Part shown: positions 45,152 through 55,356 of the stretch, piece after piece
Position numbering within the stretch: position 1 is the stretch's first letter
How the letters are laid out: every line of letters begins with the position of its first letter
Source of the DNA: Roseiarcus sp963816065
GTDB taxonomy: Bacteria > Pseudomonadota > Alphaproteobacteria > Rhizobiales > Beijerinckiaceae
DNA length: 64,000 nt
Assembly: GCA_963816065.1 (NCBI GenBank)
Contig: CAWFJG010000024.1
Coordinates: 333,338 to 397,337, forward strand
Direction: 5' to 3'
Translations under genes and position numbers: made by a program
The notes under the pieces: generated by a model
Seen by the model: only the letters and a program-made list of their open reading frames with translations
Database searches by the model: none
What the model was told of the DNA's origin: nothing

Positions 45152-47689
45152 TCAGGCCTTGTACTCCCAAGACTTGAAGCTCGTGCCGCGTGCAGCGCCG
45201 GGCACGGAGGCGATCTTGCGAATGTCTCCCCAAGTCTGCTTGTAGTTGGGGATGATCAGCTCGTTGACGCCCGGCGAGACGACGTTGCCCTGGACGCCCA
45301 TCGGAAAGGCGAACAACATGAAGGTCTGCTTGCGCTTGGCGGTCGGCGTCGGATACGCCATCGCCTGCGTCGCTCCGTTGTCGTTGTGGACCTCGACAAG
45401 ATCGCCCGGCGGAAATGCCCAACTCCTTCATGTCGTCCGGGTTCATCTGGATGAACGGATAGGGCCAGCGACCCATGACGAAGTCGAACTCCTGGTCGAG
45501 ATAGGCGCTCTGCCAGACCTGGTTGGCGCGGCCGTTGTTGATGAGGAACGCAAACTTCTTCGAACTCCTCCTCCTTGCCCGGCGCCTCGAGTCCGCGCCA
45601 CGGCGCGTCCATGAACCGCGCCTTGCCGTCCTCCGTGGAGAAAACGCCGTCGGTGTAGAGGCGCTGCGTTCCGACCAGCGTGCCGTTCTCGAAGGCGGTC
45701 GCCGGCTCCTGGACGCCGTTGGTGCCCATCGCCCGCAACCGTTCATAGGTGACGAACTGGCCGCCCTTGGCGTTGACCGTGATAGCCGTCCGTGAAGGCG
45801 TCTTCCTCAGTCTTCCAATCGAAGCCCTTGAACTTGTCGGCCTCCGACGGCTTGCCCATTTCGCGGAAGACGCGCTCAAGGTTGTTGGCGAGCCGGGCCG
45901 CGATGAGGCAGTCGGGCATGGCGTCGCCCGGTGGGTCCATGTAGCGCTCCGTCAAGCGCAGCCGGCGCTCGCCGTTCATCGAGGTCAGGTTCATCTCGCC
46001 GGCCGTCGCGGCCGGCAGCCAGACGTGGCAAGCTTGACCGATCTTGCTCGGGCACGATGTCGACGTCGACCGCGAAGAGCCCGCCCTTCCCGATCGCCGC
46101 CACGATGGCTGCGACCATGGCCTTCTGATCGCCGTAGGGGACCGCGGACATCGCGTCCTTCACGAGGTCGGTCCGCTTCTTGTAGTTCTGCTTGAACCTG
46201 TCGGCGTTCAGGGTGGTCTTGTAGTGGTCGCAGGCCCAGATGTGGTGGACGCCGCCCTTGCCGTCCAGGATGAGCTGGTCGATGTAGGGCGCCGGTCGCG
46301 AGCCCGGATAGTCGGGGCGCACGTAGCCTTCCTGATGGCCGCCGAGACGCACGACGCCGCCGCCCAACTGACCGACGTTGCCGGTCGCGAGCGCAATGTT
46401 CACCAGGGCGCCGTTCGTGCGGTAGTTGTCGTTGCCCCAGATGAGGCCCTTCTCGTATCCGATCATCGTGCGGCGCCGCTTGCCGCCCTCCTTCGGCATG
46501 GCGATCCATTCGGCCGCCTTGACGATATCGGCGGGGTTTAGGCCGGTGATCTTGGCCGCGTCGTCGATCGACGTCCTGCACCCTTCGAGCGCGCCTTCGA
46601 AGCTGGTGAGATGGCCGGGCATCGCAGGCGAATCGCCGCGAGCCGGGATAGAGGGGCGGACGGGTTGCCGCCGTGCGCAACGTGCTCTTGTCGATGAAGT
46701 CCTTCTGAACCCAGCCCTTGTCGGCGATGTAGGTGAAGAGGGCGTTGAACAGGGCGAGGTCGGTGCCCGAATTGATCGCCAGATGAAGCACATTGTCCTT
46801 GCCGGCCTCGACCTCGCACGCGTTGACGCTCACCGTTCGCCGCGGATCGACGAAGATGATCCGGGCGGCGGGGTGCGCCTCATCCGGCATGAGTTTGTTC
46901 TTCTTGTCGAGCGACGCGCCCTGAAGGTTCGGGATCCAGTGATTGAGGAAGTAGTTGGTCTGGGTCTCGAGGGGGTTGGTGCCGACGGCGACGATCGTGT
47001 CGGCGAGCTCGGCGTCCTCGTAGCAATTGTTGAGTTCGCCGACGCCCATGTCGCGGGTCGCGTGCACCTCCGAATTGTAGGCGGGGCGGTTGTGGATCCG
47101 GATGTTCTTGATCTTCATCGCGCCGAAATAGAGCTTTCCGGTGCCCCAGGTGTTTTCGTAACCGCCGCCGGCGCCGCCGTGATCGAAGGCCGAGACGAAC
47201 AGGCCGTCCTCGCCTTGCGCGTCGATCACCGCCGCGGTCACGCGCGCAACCAGGTCGAGCGCATCGTCCCAGCTCGTCGGCTGCATCTGGCCGTAGCGCC
47301 AGACCATCGGTTCGGTGAGACGCTGCTGCTGGGTCGAGCGCGCCTCGGAAAAGGATTCCTCGGCCATGCGCGCGCCGCGGATCGAGCGCAAGCCCCGAGT
47401 TCACGACGCAGTTCGGATCGGGCTTGATGACGAGGTGGACGTCCTTCCCGTCCTGCTTGACGATGTTGTACATCGAAGGGGCGTACCAGTTCGGCGTCAT
47501 CGGCATCTGCTGCTTCGCAAGGTCGACGCCGAACTTGTTTTCGCTCGGGCGTACGCCGCCCTGATCGTTGATGCCCCAGGTGTAGGCCTTGTAGCCGCAA
47601 CCGACGATGCAGAACTGGCAGGTGACGTTGTGCTCCTTCGCATCCGCCGGGATGATCGGGAGGCGATCGATATTGCGCTTGAACGTCAT
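45152..47689 (-). CDS. aioA: Arsenite oxidase large subunit AioA, six frame breaks
   Basis: Molybdopterin enzyme oxidising arsenite to arsenate in the periplasm. N-terminal [3Fe-4S] motif CQFCIVGCGYKAY (C-x2-C-x3-C). Family blocks appear in order through three frames: PNCVVNSGL, RSIRGARMAEESFSEA, TWGTGKLYFGAMK, VGTNPLETQTNYFLNHW, RIIFVDPRRTVSVNACE, GYEKGLIWGNDNYR, RLGGHQEGYVRPDYPGSRPA, DFVMGRWPYPFIQMNPDDM, LVEVHNDNGATQAMAYPTPT. Total 846 codons fits the family. All six breaks are +1, mostly in base runs (e.g. GGGG, TTT). Probably intact in the organism; aioB is 3 bp upstream. Confidence 0.9.
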
Positions 47690-47692
47690 GGT

Positions 47693-48220
47693 TCAGCCCT
47701 CCAGCACGTTCGAGAGGCGGCCATAGAGAAGCTCGTCGACGCCTTCGGCGTAGATGTCGCCCTTGGCGTCGACCCGAAGCTGATATTGGGGAAGGTTCTG
47801 GGTCGCGTGACCCCAGATTTCCTGGCCGCCGTTCTCGGCGTCGAAACGCGAGTAGTGGCCGGAGCAGTTCAGCGTCCTGTCCGAGGCGTTGTAGGCGAGC
47901 GGAAAGCCCTTGTGCGGGCATGTCGTCGTGAAGCCGACGATGTCGCGGTCGGGGCCGACTCCGCCCGGGACGACCTTGCCGAGCTTCAGGAGGACGCCGG
48001 GCGCGTCCTTGTCCGGATAGGCCACCTGCAGAGGCTGGTCGGTCTTGAGCTCGCTGACGTTCGCCAGGCGGTTCGACGGATAGCGCAGCCGCGCGAGTTG
48101 CGGGCTGGCCTCCGCCCTGTGGGGCATGACGGACACGGCCGCGGCGCCGGCGGCGGCGACCGCCCCTCCCGACAGAAACCACCGACGGCCGACATCAACC
48201 TGGCGATCGCATCGCTTCAT
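47693..48220 (-). CDS. aioB: Arsenite oxidase small subunit AioB (Rieske)
   Basis: 175 aa. Tat signal (GRRWFLSGGAVAAAGAAAV), Rieske [2Fe-2S] motifs TTTCPHKGFPLAY and LNCSGHYSRFD (CxH...CxxH), the arsenite-oxidase-type variant. Co-exported with AioA via this Tat signal. Strong SD GGGAGG before ATG 48220; sigma-54-like promoter 42-57 bp upstream. Confidence 0.95.
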   Translation of the reverse strand: MKRCDRQVDVGRRWFLSGGAVAAAGAAAVSVMPHRAEASPQLARLRYPSNRLANVSELKTDQPLQVAYPDKDAPGVLLKLGKVVPGGVGPDRDIVGFTTTCPHKGFPLAYNASDRTLNCSGHYSRFDAENGGQEIWGHATQNLPQYQLRVDAKGDIYAEGVDELLYGRLSNVLEG

Positions 48221-48261
48221 ACGTTTCCTCCCATCGTTCCTGCGAACGGTGGAAGTGGAAA

Positions 48262-48277
48262 CGCAAGCGCCATGCCG
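48262..48277 (-). promoter_or_regulatory. Sigma-54 (-24/-12) promoter of aioBA
   Basis: On the minus strand the sequence CGGCATG-GCGC-TTGCG matches the consensus TGGCACG-N4-TTGCA with GG at -24 and GC at -12 in correct spacing. It lies 42-57 bp before the aioB start. It fits the sigma-54-type regulator AioR encoded upstream. Confidence 0.7.
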
Positions 48278-49059
48278 CGATTGCAGCCGAACAATACGAC
48301 AGCGAAATCAATCAGTCAGGGTCGGCCTAGGCTGGCGACGTCCGGAACTCCGGACGCTTTCGCCGGCCGGATGTTCGGGAATCCGAACACGATGCGGCGC
48401 GCCGGGACGTGGGCTCCCCCGGAGGCGTCATAGGGCTCCGATGATCCATTCGGCGAAGGCGTCGCCTGCTGCTGGGAAGGCGTAAACAATTTCTTGTGAA
48501 AAACAGAATTCATGGTTATGATGTTTCGATTGGGCGCGGATGACTGCCGCGCCCGGCTGTTTGACATCCGGCCGAGTGCGCGTCGCGGATGGGCGTCTTT
48601 TGACGACCTCGCGGGCGCAGTCCCGCGTCCGATCCTCGACCCGACGAGCGCTCGCGAATACCCGCCGAAGGTCTCGAACGATCGAGTTGGAACTCGTTCC
48701 CATCCGCGCCGCCCCGACGCGATGCCTACGGGCGAACGCGGAAGTCGCCCGGGATTTCCGCCGCATGCCCTTGAAAACATTGAAAACGGGCTCGGATCCG
48801 GCGACGGCGCCGAGTCGGGTTCAGCGGTCCGCTCCCGCGCAGACCCGTGACGGAGCGGCCAATGCCCGCCCATCCCAAACACCCTGATCCGGACGATCGA
48901 AGACCGGAGGATGCAAAGCCTGACGGTCCCGGACGGAAGGCGGAACCGAAAGGCGCCGCAAGCCTCTGGAAAGTCTCATTTCCGGAGCCGAAGCAGCGGC
49001 CGTTCGTTCGCGTCCTGCCGTTGCAGGGCGGCACGAGAGTCGATCACGCGGAGACCGCG
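48278..49059. other. aioR-aioB intergenic region
   Basis: About 780 bp with no supported gene. Should include upstream activator sites for AioR; no repeated site is obvious by eye. Confidence 0.4.
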
Positions 49060-50394
49060 TCACCCCATCGCGCGATCGGGCTCGATCCCGTAGCGCCGCA
49101 TCTTCTCCCACAGCGTCGTGCGCGAAACGTGGAGCCGTTTCGCCGCCTCGGCGAGGTGGCCGCCCGTCTCCCGGATCACCCGCAGGATCTGCTGCTTCTC
49201 CGCCGCGTCGCGCACCGCGGCGAGCGGCAGGATCGGACCGACCCCATCGACGACCGCATTGCGCAACTCGGGGAACAGATCACCGGGCATCAGCCACGGG
49301 CCGGTCCCCAGATGGACCGCCCGTTCCAGTCGATTTCGCAGCTCGCGCACATTGCCCCGCCACGGGTGGGACAGCGCAGCATCCTCCGCCATCGAGCTGA
49401 CGCCGCGCAGCTCCGTATCCGCCTCCGCCGCGAACAGCGCGAAATAGCGGGCGACGAGCCACGCTATGTCTTCGGGACGCTCGCGCAGAGGCGGCAGCGC
49501 GACCGTCACCGCGTTGATGCGATAGAGCAGATCCTCCCGGAAGGCGCCGCGACGGACCTGTTCGGCCAGATCCTCGCTGGTCGCGCAGACGATGCGCGCC
49601 TTGAGCGGAATCGGGGCTTCTCCGCCGACCCGGTGGAACGACCGCTCTTCGAGCACCCGCAACAGTTTCGATTGCAGAGCGAGCGGCATCGCCGCGATCT
49701 CGTCGAGGAAGAGGATTCCGTTTCGAGCCCGCTCCGCATAGCCCAGGTGACGCTGATGGGCGCCCGAGAAGGCTCCACGTTCGTGGCCGAACACTTCGCT
49801 TTCGAGAAGCTCGGACGGGATCGCCGCGCAGTTCACCGCCATGAACGGTTCCGCGGCGCCGGTCGAGACGCCGTGCAGGAAGCGGGCGCACACCTCCTTT
49901 CCGGTCCCGGTCTCCCCGGTGAGCAGAACGGGCAACGATCGGGACGCGAGGCGCCGGAGCAGCGCTTCGATGCCGCGCATCGACGCCGAGACGCCGAGCG
50001 CGCACTGCCCGCCGTCGGCCGCCCGCAGCGACATCACGTCGCGCACCTTCTGGAACAGGATCGCCAGATCAAAAGGCTTGGTCAGATAGTCCTGCGCGCC
50101 GGCGCGCACGAGCGCCACCGCCTGATCGATCTGCCCGTAGGCGGTCATGAAAATGAAGGGCGGCGCGAGCGAACGCGCGTTCGAGACACGAAAGACCTCG
50201 TCGCCGCCCATGTCCGGCAGCCGGATGTCGCAGAGCACGAGGTCGGGGCAAAGGCCGGACATTCCGTCCACGGCGCTCTTTCCGGTCTGCCACCAGACAG
50301 CGCGCCAACCCTCGAGCTGCAGCGCCCGCTGAAGCGATTCCCCCATGATCGGATCGTCATCGACGATCGCGACGCATCCCGAGTTATTCAGCAT
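49060..50394 (-). CDS. aioR: AioR, sigma-54-dependent response regulator
   Basis: 444 aa: receiver domain (IVDDDPIMGESL, phospho-Asp in VLCDIRLPDMGG, Lys in YLTKPFD), AAA+ domain with Walker A GETGTGKEV, the sigma-54 loop GAFSGAH (variant of GAFTGA) and GILFLDEIAAMPL, and a Fis-type HTH at the end (GGHLAEAAKRLHVSRTTLWEKMRRYGI). Activates aioBA with RpoN. The start overlaps the aioS stop by about 11 bp. Confidence 0.95.
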   Translation of the reverse strand: MLNNSGCVAIVDDDPIMGESLQRALQLEGWRAVWWQTGKSAVDGMSGLCPDLVLCDIRLPDMGGDEVFRVSNARSLAPPFIFMTAYGQIDQAVALVRAGAQDYLTKPFDLAILFQKVRDVMSLRAADGGQCALGVSASMRGIEALLRRLASRSLPVLLTGETGTGKEVCARFLHGVSTGAAEPFMAVNCAAIPSELLESEVFGHERGAFSGAHQRHLGYAERARNGILFLDEIAAMPLALQSKLLRVLEERSFHRVGGEAPIPLKARIVCATSEDLAEQVRRGAFREDLLYRINAVTVALPPLRERPEDIAWLVARYFALFAAEADTELRGVSSMAEDAALSHPWRGNVRELRNRLERAVHLGTGPWLMPGDLFPELRNAVVDGVGPILPLAAVRDAAEKQQILRVIRETGGHLAEAAKRLHVSRTTLWEKMRRYGIEPDRAMG

Positions 50395-51868
50395 GGATCG
50401 GCTCCGCGCAAGTCTCGCTCAGCCTGCTCACCGGGGTTGGCTCTTCCCGAAACGGCCACGTAATCCTGATGACGGTCGACAAACCCATCTCTTCCCCCAG
50501 GCAGATGAGCCCGTCCTGATCCGCAACGAGGCGCCGCACGATCCACAGTCCCAAGCCGCTTCCAATACCATGGGTTTCTTGGGAGCGGCTGACCAGCGAC
50601 CTGGCGAGATCGTCCGGCAGCCCCGGACCCTGGTCGCCCACTTCGATCGTCAACGCCCCTTCCGTTGCGCGCGCCCGCAGATGGACCGCGCCGCCTGTCG
50701 GCGTGGCGGCGCACGCGTTGATCAGGAGATTGAGGATGACCTGCCGGACGCTTTCCACGTCGACGGGGACCGAACCGTGCAGGTCATTCGCCCAGGCGAT
50801 CCGAAGGCGCTTTCGCGAAGCTTCCGGTTCGATGAGAAGCCGCAGATCGTCGATATCGACCGGGCGCAGCGCGTCAAGGGCGACCTCCCGCCGATACGTC
50901 ACGAGGGTCGACCGCACGACGTTGCGGATATGGGTCAGACCCCGCTCGAGGAGGTTCAGGGTCGCTTCGCGCACGTCGGCGTCGTTCGCGTGACGCCGCA
51001 ACGTGTCGACGGCGTTGAAAAGACCGCCGAGAGGATTGTTGACCTCGTGGGCCATGCCGGACGCAAGCTTGCCGAGGACGGCGTATTTCTCCTGGTTGGC
51101 GAGCCGGGACGCAAGCTCTTCCCGTTCATTCAGCGCGCGGGCCATCGCGTTGAGGCGTTCGAACAGCAGATCGAACTCGCGCGAGACTCGCTGCCGCTTA
51201 AACTCGGGAATCGGCGTAGCCTGTCCGGTTCGAACGCGCTCGACGAACCCGCTGAGAACGCTCAGGGGCTTGAGCATGCGCCTTATCGCGAGCGAGCCGA
51301 TCGTTGCGAATCCGAGCGCGAGACAGCCGTTGACTGCGACAAGCGTCAGCAGGACCCGTTCACGCACCTGAAGCAATTCGGAGATGTCGATTTCCGCCAG
51401 AATGCGGCCGATCGGAAAGCCCTCCTCGCGAAGCGATCGCGCAAGCCACGCTCGTCCCGTCGCCGTGTCGATGACGAGGCCGTCGTCCGCCGGAAAATGT
51501 CGGGCGACTTCGGGAGGTATCGCGCTCTGCACCGGAAAACGCTTCGGGTCCGAGGCCGCGAGCACCTTGCCGTTGGGCAGCACGACGATTGCGAATTGCA
51601 CCTTGAGCCCGGCGTAGCGGTGGCGCGCACGATCGAGCGCGTCGAAGGCCTCCCAAACGTCGGCGCGAACGGCCGACGGGAGCACCGCCGCCGACAGCCC
51701 GTCGAGATAGGCGCTCGTCAGGAGATGGAGGTTGGTCTCCTGGTCCGACTTCAGGCGCATCAGCACGATCTGGGAAATGATCAACGCGACGCCGATCAGG
51801 AGCGCCGCCGCGAGCAGGGGCACCTTCCAGGCGACGGGCCAACCCGCGATCGGCCCGCGAATGCTCAT
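50384..51868 (-). CDS. aioS: AioS, arsenite-sensing histidine kinase
   Basis: Membrane histidine kinase: N-terminal segment VPLLAAALLIGVALIISQIVL, periplasmic sensor part, second segment VLLTLVAVNGCLALGFATIGSLA, HAMP-like linker, HisKA box KLASGMAHEVNNPLGGLFNA (phospho-His) and HATPase boxes NLLINACAATP, DQGPGLP, GIGSGLGLWIV. ATG 51868 shares its A with the aioX stop TGA. Works with periplasmic AioX and activates AioR. Confidence 0.93.
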   Translation of the reverse strand: MSIRGPIAGWPVAWKVPLLAAALLIGVALIISQIVLMRLKSDQETNLHLLTSAYLDGLSAAVLPSAVRADVWEAFDALDRARHRYAGLKVQFAIVVLPNGKVLAASDPKRFPVQSAIPPEVARHFPADDGLVIDTATGRAWLARSLREEGFPIGRILAEIDISELLQVRERVLLTLVAVNGCLALGFATIGSLAIRRMLKPLSVLSGFVERVRTGQATPIPEFKRQRVSREFDLLFERLNAMARALNEREELASRLANQEKYAVLGKLASGMAHEVNNPLGGLFNAVDTLRRHANDADVREATLNLLERGLTHIRNVVRSTLVTYRREVALDALRPVDIDDLRLLIEPEASRKRLRIAWANDLHGSVPVDVESVRQVILNLLINACAATPTGGAVHLRARATEGALTIEVGDQGPGLPDDLARSLVSRSQETHGIGSGLGLWIVRRLVADQDGLICLGEEMGLSTVIRITWPFREEPTPVSRLSETCAEPIHAE

Positions 51869-52764
51869 CACGCCTGCGCCTTCACGAAAAGCCATTTTTC
51901 GCGGGTGCCCCGATAGAGGTCGGGGTCCGCGCTGGTAAAGCCGTCGAGCGCCAGGATGGAGAGGACTTGCCGGCCGACCGGGTGCGCGGGCATGTCGATG
52001 AAAGCCGCCGAAATCGCCTTCGCCAGGGCTGTGTCGGTCGCAGACTTGAGGCCGACGATCGGGGGGAAGCCGAGCTTTTCGGACCTGTAGACGATCCGCG
52101 TCCTGTCGATCAGCTCGGGCTCGCGCTCCTGCATGACGTCCCAGACGTAGCCGTCCATGCTGCCGCTGTCTGCGAGTCCGGTCGCCACCGCCCGGACGAC
52201 GTTCCGGTGCCCGTAGGTGAAGAAGGAGGTGCGGAAGAACTGCGCCGGAGCCGTATGACGGAGCGCGAGGAGATATCGAGTCACCAGGAAACCCGAGGTG
52301 CTGTCGGGGTCGGAAAACGCGTGGTCCGCGCCGCGCAGGTCGTCGAAGGACTGCGCCTTGCCCGCCTCGTTGACGATGACATACGTCTGATAACGCGGTT
52401 CATTGCGGTAGAGCGGGACCGCGAGCAGCGCTAACTGGTCCTCGTGCTGGACGTAAGGATAATCGCAGATCCAGGCTGCGTCGAGCTGCCCCGAGAGCAA
52501 CAACGCCGTAATCTCCTGATAGGTGCGGCGCTTCAGCAGCTGAACCGGGCGCCCGAGGCGCTCGACGAGATACGACTGAAGCAGGGACAACAGTTGAATG
52601 TCGGAATCGAGAAACAACGGGTTGAGGCCGATGCTGACGGTCCCGGCGGCGGTCGCACGCGCCACAGGCAAGAGCAGGGCCGACGCGGCGAGGCCGGCCA
52701 GCACGTTCCGCCGCGCAAAACGCGGCTTCCGCTGGCCGCGGGACGGCGCCGACTTCGACGGCAT
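51868..52764 (-). CDS. aioX: AioX, periplasmic arsenite-binding protein (PhnD-like)
   Basis: 298 aa, Tat/Sec-like signal (ARRNVLAGLAASALLLPVARATA). PhnD/SBP-type body: VSIGLNPLFLDSDIQLL, YQEITALLLSGQLDAAWICDYPYVQ, SDPDSTSGFLVTRYLLA. It has a single cysteine (Cys100 in AWICDYP), which fits the essential arsenite-binding Cys of known AioX proteins. First gene of the aioXSR group, followed by aioBA. Confidence 0.93.
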   Translation of the reverse strand: MPSKSAPSRGQRKPRFARRNVLAGLAASALLLPVARATAAGTVSIGLNPLFLDSDIQLLSLLQSYLVERLGRPVQLLKRRTYQEITALLLSGQLDAAWICDYPYVQHEDQLALLAVPLYRNEPRYQTYVIVNEAGKAQSFDDLRGADHAFSDPDSTSGFLVTRYLLALRHTAPAQFFRTSFFTYGHRNVVRAVATGLADSGSMDGYVWDVMQEREPELIDRTRIVYRSEKLGFPPIVGLKSATDTALAKAISAAFIDMPAHPVGRQVLSILALDGFTSADPDLYRGTREKWLFVKAQA

Positions 52765-52972
52765 CGCTGCTCCCTCCCAACGTTGGCGCCTTCTGGCGGC
52801 TGTGGAGCCCCCGACGTGCGCCTGATCGCACCATAAAGATGGATCCGCCTCGCGGCAAATTCCGCTCCGTGATATCGTTGTATGGACTACGACTTTGACG
52901 CCGGAGCCCCAGAACCCCGGGGCCTCGCGTCCAATGGCGGGAACCTCTCGCCGAAACAGCCGGCAGTATCCA

Positions 52973-54040
52973 CTATCGGCTTCGGGCGGAGGACGCAGCG
53001 GGACGCACGGAAAACTTCGCGCCGCTCTCGTACCAGCCCTTCGATCGGTTGACGATCCAGACCACCGACAGCATGACGGGCACCTCGATCAGGACGCCGA
53101 CGACTGTCGCCAGCGCCGCGCCCGAGTTGAAGCCGAACAGGCTGATCGCGGCGGCGACCGCCAGCTCGAAGAAGTTGCTCGCCCCGATCAGCGCGGAGGG
53201 GCCGGCGACGCAGTGCTGCTCGCCGGCGGCCCGGTTGATCAGATAGGCAAACCCGGCGTTGAAATAGACCTGGATCAGGATCGGGACCGCAAGCATCAGA
53301 ATGATGAGCGGCTGCGCGATGATCTGCTCGCCCTGGAAGCCGAACAGCAGCACCAGCGTCGCCAGCAGGGCGACCAGCGACAGCGGTTGCAGCGTCGCGA
53401 GCAGGCGGCCGAGCGCCTCCGATCCGTCCGTCGCCAGCACGCGCCGGCGCACGAGCTGCGCCACGATCACCGGCACGACGATGTAGAGGACGACCGACAG
53501 GACCAGAGTGTTCCACGGAACGGAAATCGCCGACAGGCCGAGCAGCAGGCCGACGATCGGCGCGAAGGCGAACACCATGATCGTGTCGTTCAGCGCGACC
53601 TGGGTGAGCGTGAAATGCGGCTCGCCCTTCGTCAGGTTCGACCAGACGAACACCATCGCCGTGCACGGCGCGGCGGCGAGGATGATCAGGCCGGCGATAT
53701 AGGAGCTGATCTGATCGGCGGGTAGCCAGGGCCGGAAGAGGTAGCCAACGAAGAAGGCGCCGAGCGCCGCCATCGAGAACGGCTTCACCGCCCAGTTGAT
53801 GAACAGGGTTACGCCGATGCCCCGCCAGTGCTGGCGAACTTCGCCGAGCGCGGCGAAGTCGATCTTGATCAGCATGGGCACAATCATGAGCCAGATCAGG
53901 GCCGCCACCGGCAGGTTGACCCTGGCGATTTCCATGGCGCCGATCGCATGAAATACGCTCGGCGCGAGATGGCCCAGGGCGACGCCCGCGACGATGCACA
54001 GCGCGACCCAAACGGTGAGATAGCGTTCGAACAGGGACAT
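52973..54040 (-). CDS. acr3: Arsenite efflux transporter Acr3
   Basis: 355 aa membrane carrier with ten segments (BASS-type). The conserved catalytic Cys is in AGLIILAAAPCTAMVFVWS; other typical blocks are ALNDTIMVF and FFELAVAAAISLFG. Exports As(III). Follows arsC (glutaredoxin type) after 9 bp in the order arsR, arsC, arsC, acr3. Confidence 0.95.
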   Translation of the reverse strand: MSLFERYLTVWVALCIVAGVALGHLAPSVFHAIGAMEIARVNLPVAALIWLMIVPMLIKIDFAALGEVRQHWRGIGVTLFINWAVKPFSMAALGAFFVGYLFRPWLPADQISSYIAGLIILAAAPCTAMVFVWSNLTKGEPHFTLTQVALNDTIMVFAFAPIVGLLLGLSAISVPWNTLVLSVVLYIVVPVIVAQLVRRRVLATDGSEALGRLLATLQPLSLVALLATLVLLFGFQGEQIIAQPLIILMLAVPILIQVYFNAGFAYLINRAAGEQHCVAGPSALIGASNFFELAVAAAISLFGFNSGAALATVVGVLIEVPVMLSVVWIVNRSKGWYESGAKFSVRPAASSARSR

Positions 54041-54049
54041 TGAGGTTCC

Positions 54050-54475
54050 TTAAGCCGTTGCGACGCGCCGTCCGTGATCGTCGATCACGCGCTCGCCGTC
54101 TTCCTTGATGAATTGGCCGCGTTGCGGCGGCAGCAGATCGAGAACCTCTTCAGAAGGGCGGCAGAGGCGCACGCCCTTTGGCGTCACGACCAACGGTCGG
54201 TTGATCAGGACCGGATGGGCGCCGATGGCGTCGAGCAGCGCCTCGTCGGAGAGCGACGGATCGCCGAGGCCAAGCTCGTGAAAGGGCGTGCCCTTCTCGC
54301 GCAGGATCTGCCGCACGGTCATCCCTGCGCGTTCCAGCAGTTGCGTCAAGAGCAACCGCGTCGGCGGACATTTGAGATACTCGATGATGTGCGGCTCGAC
54401 CCCAGAGTTGCGGATCATCGCGAGCACGTTGCGCGACGTTCCGCACGCGGGGTTATGATAGATCACGACGTCCAT
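54050..54475 (-). CDS. arsC: Arsenate reductase ArsC, glutaredoxin-dependent
   Basis: 141 aa. Catalytic Cys in IYHNPACGTSRN; arginine-rich active site (LINRPLVVTPKGVRLCRP). ATG 54475 overlaps the preceding arsC stop. Reduces As(V) to As(III) with glutaredoxin. Its mid-part is near-identical to the broken hybrid at 34.15 kb. Confidence 0.94.
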   Translation of the reverse strand: MDVVIYHNPACGTSRNVLAMIRNSGVEPHIIEYLKCPPTRLLLTQLLERAGMTVRQILREKGTPFHELGLGDPSLSDEALLDAIGAHPVLINRPLVVTPKGVRLCRPSEEVLDLLPPQRGQFIKEDGERVIDDHGRRVATA

Positions 54476-55002
54476 CACGCGACCTCCGGCCTCGGCTTCG
54501 TGGCGCCCTCGAGCTGGCCGATCTCCCGCAGTTTGGCGTTCAACGACATCCGGTCGAGGCTTCGGATCGGCAGGCTCGTGAAGGCTGAGATGCGGTTCTT
54601 GAGGTATCGGAACGCGGTCTCGAAGGCGCGCTCCTTGTCGACGTCCGAACCTTCGGCGGCCGCCGGGTCCTCGATCCCCCAGTGCGCCGTCATCGGCTGC
54701 CCGGGCCAGACCGGGCAGGCTTCGCCGGCCGCGCTGTCGCAGACGGTGAAGACGAAATCCATCTGCGGCGATCCGGGAGCGGCGAACTCGTCCCAGCTTT
54801 TCGAGCGGAAGCTCTCGGTCGAATAGCCGTGGGCGTCCAGAACCTTGAGCGCAAAGGGATTGACGGTTCCCTTGGGATGGCTTCCCGCCGAAAAGGCGTT
54901 GAACCGCCTTGCGCCATCTTCGCGCAGGATGCCTTCGGCCAGGACGGAACGGGCCGTGTTGCCGGTGCAGAGGAAGAGAACGTTGAAGACGCGGTCAGTC
55001 AT
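54475..55002 (-). CDS. arsC: Arsenate reductase ArsC, LMW-phosphatase type
   Basis: 175 aa, thioredoxin-linked family: phosphate loop VLFLCTGNTARSVLAEGIL, CDSAAGEACPVWPGQP (redox Cys) and GIEDPAAAEG (catalytic Asp region). ATG 55002 overlaps the ArsR stop (ATGA) if the ArsR frame is repaired. A second, unrelated type of arsenate reductase in the same operon. Confidence 0.9.
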   Translation of the reverse strand: MTDRVFNVLFLCTGNTARSVLAEGILREDGARRFNAFSAGSHPKGTVNPFALKVLDAHGYSTESFRSKSWDEFAAPGSPQMDFVFTVCDSAAGEACPVWPGQPMTAHWGIEDPAAAEGSDVDKERAFETAFRYLKNRISAFTSLPIRSLDRMSLNAKLREIGQLEGATKPRPEVA

Positions 55003-55354
55003 GAGGCGGGCTCCGTGGCCGGGCAGCAGAGAGCTGAGATCCTCGATCAGCGGCGCGCACAGCTCCGGACGGCCTTGGCAGCGGTCCTTCAGCAGGAAGG
55101 TGACGAGCGCTCGGACGCGATCGAGATCGGAGCGATAGATGATCGACCGGCTGCGGCGCTCCCCGCGCACGAGGCCCGCGCGCGCGAGAACAGCGAGGTG
55201 CGCCGACATGGTGTTCTGCGGGACGGCCATGAGGCGCGCCGCCTCTCCGGCGGGCAGGCCGTCCGAACTCGCGGGAGACCAGGAGCCGGAACGTGTCCAG
55301 GCGGGTCAGCTGCGCCAGGGCGGCGAGGGCGGCGATGGCCTCAGAGAATTCCAT
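54999..55354 (-). CDS. arsR: ArsR-family repressor (copy 3), two frame breaks
   Basis: Starts MEFSEAIAALAALAQLTRLD TFRLLVSRE, breaks near 55268 (extra T in GAGTTCGG), continues GLPAGEAARLMAVPQNTMSA and HLAVLARAGLV. Near the end an extra T (AGCTCTCTGC) hides the expected tail CCPATEPAS with stop TGA at 54999-55001, overlapping arsC. Both breaks are +1. Otherwise close to ArsR copy 1. Probably functional. Confidence 0.82.
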
Positions 55355-55356
55355 GC

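Noticed and set aside
47315..48433. Plus-strand frame opposite aioB/aioA
   Set aside because: Antisense to AioA/AioB with intact Rieske and Mo motifs; no family signal of its own.
50345..51916. 523-codon plus-strand frame opposite aioS
   Set aside because: Antisense shadow of a histidine kinase with all motifs present on the other strand.
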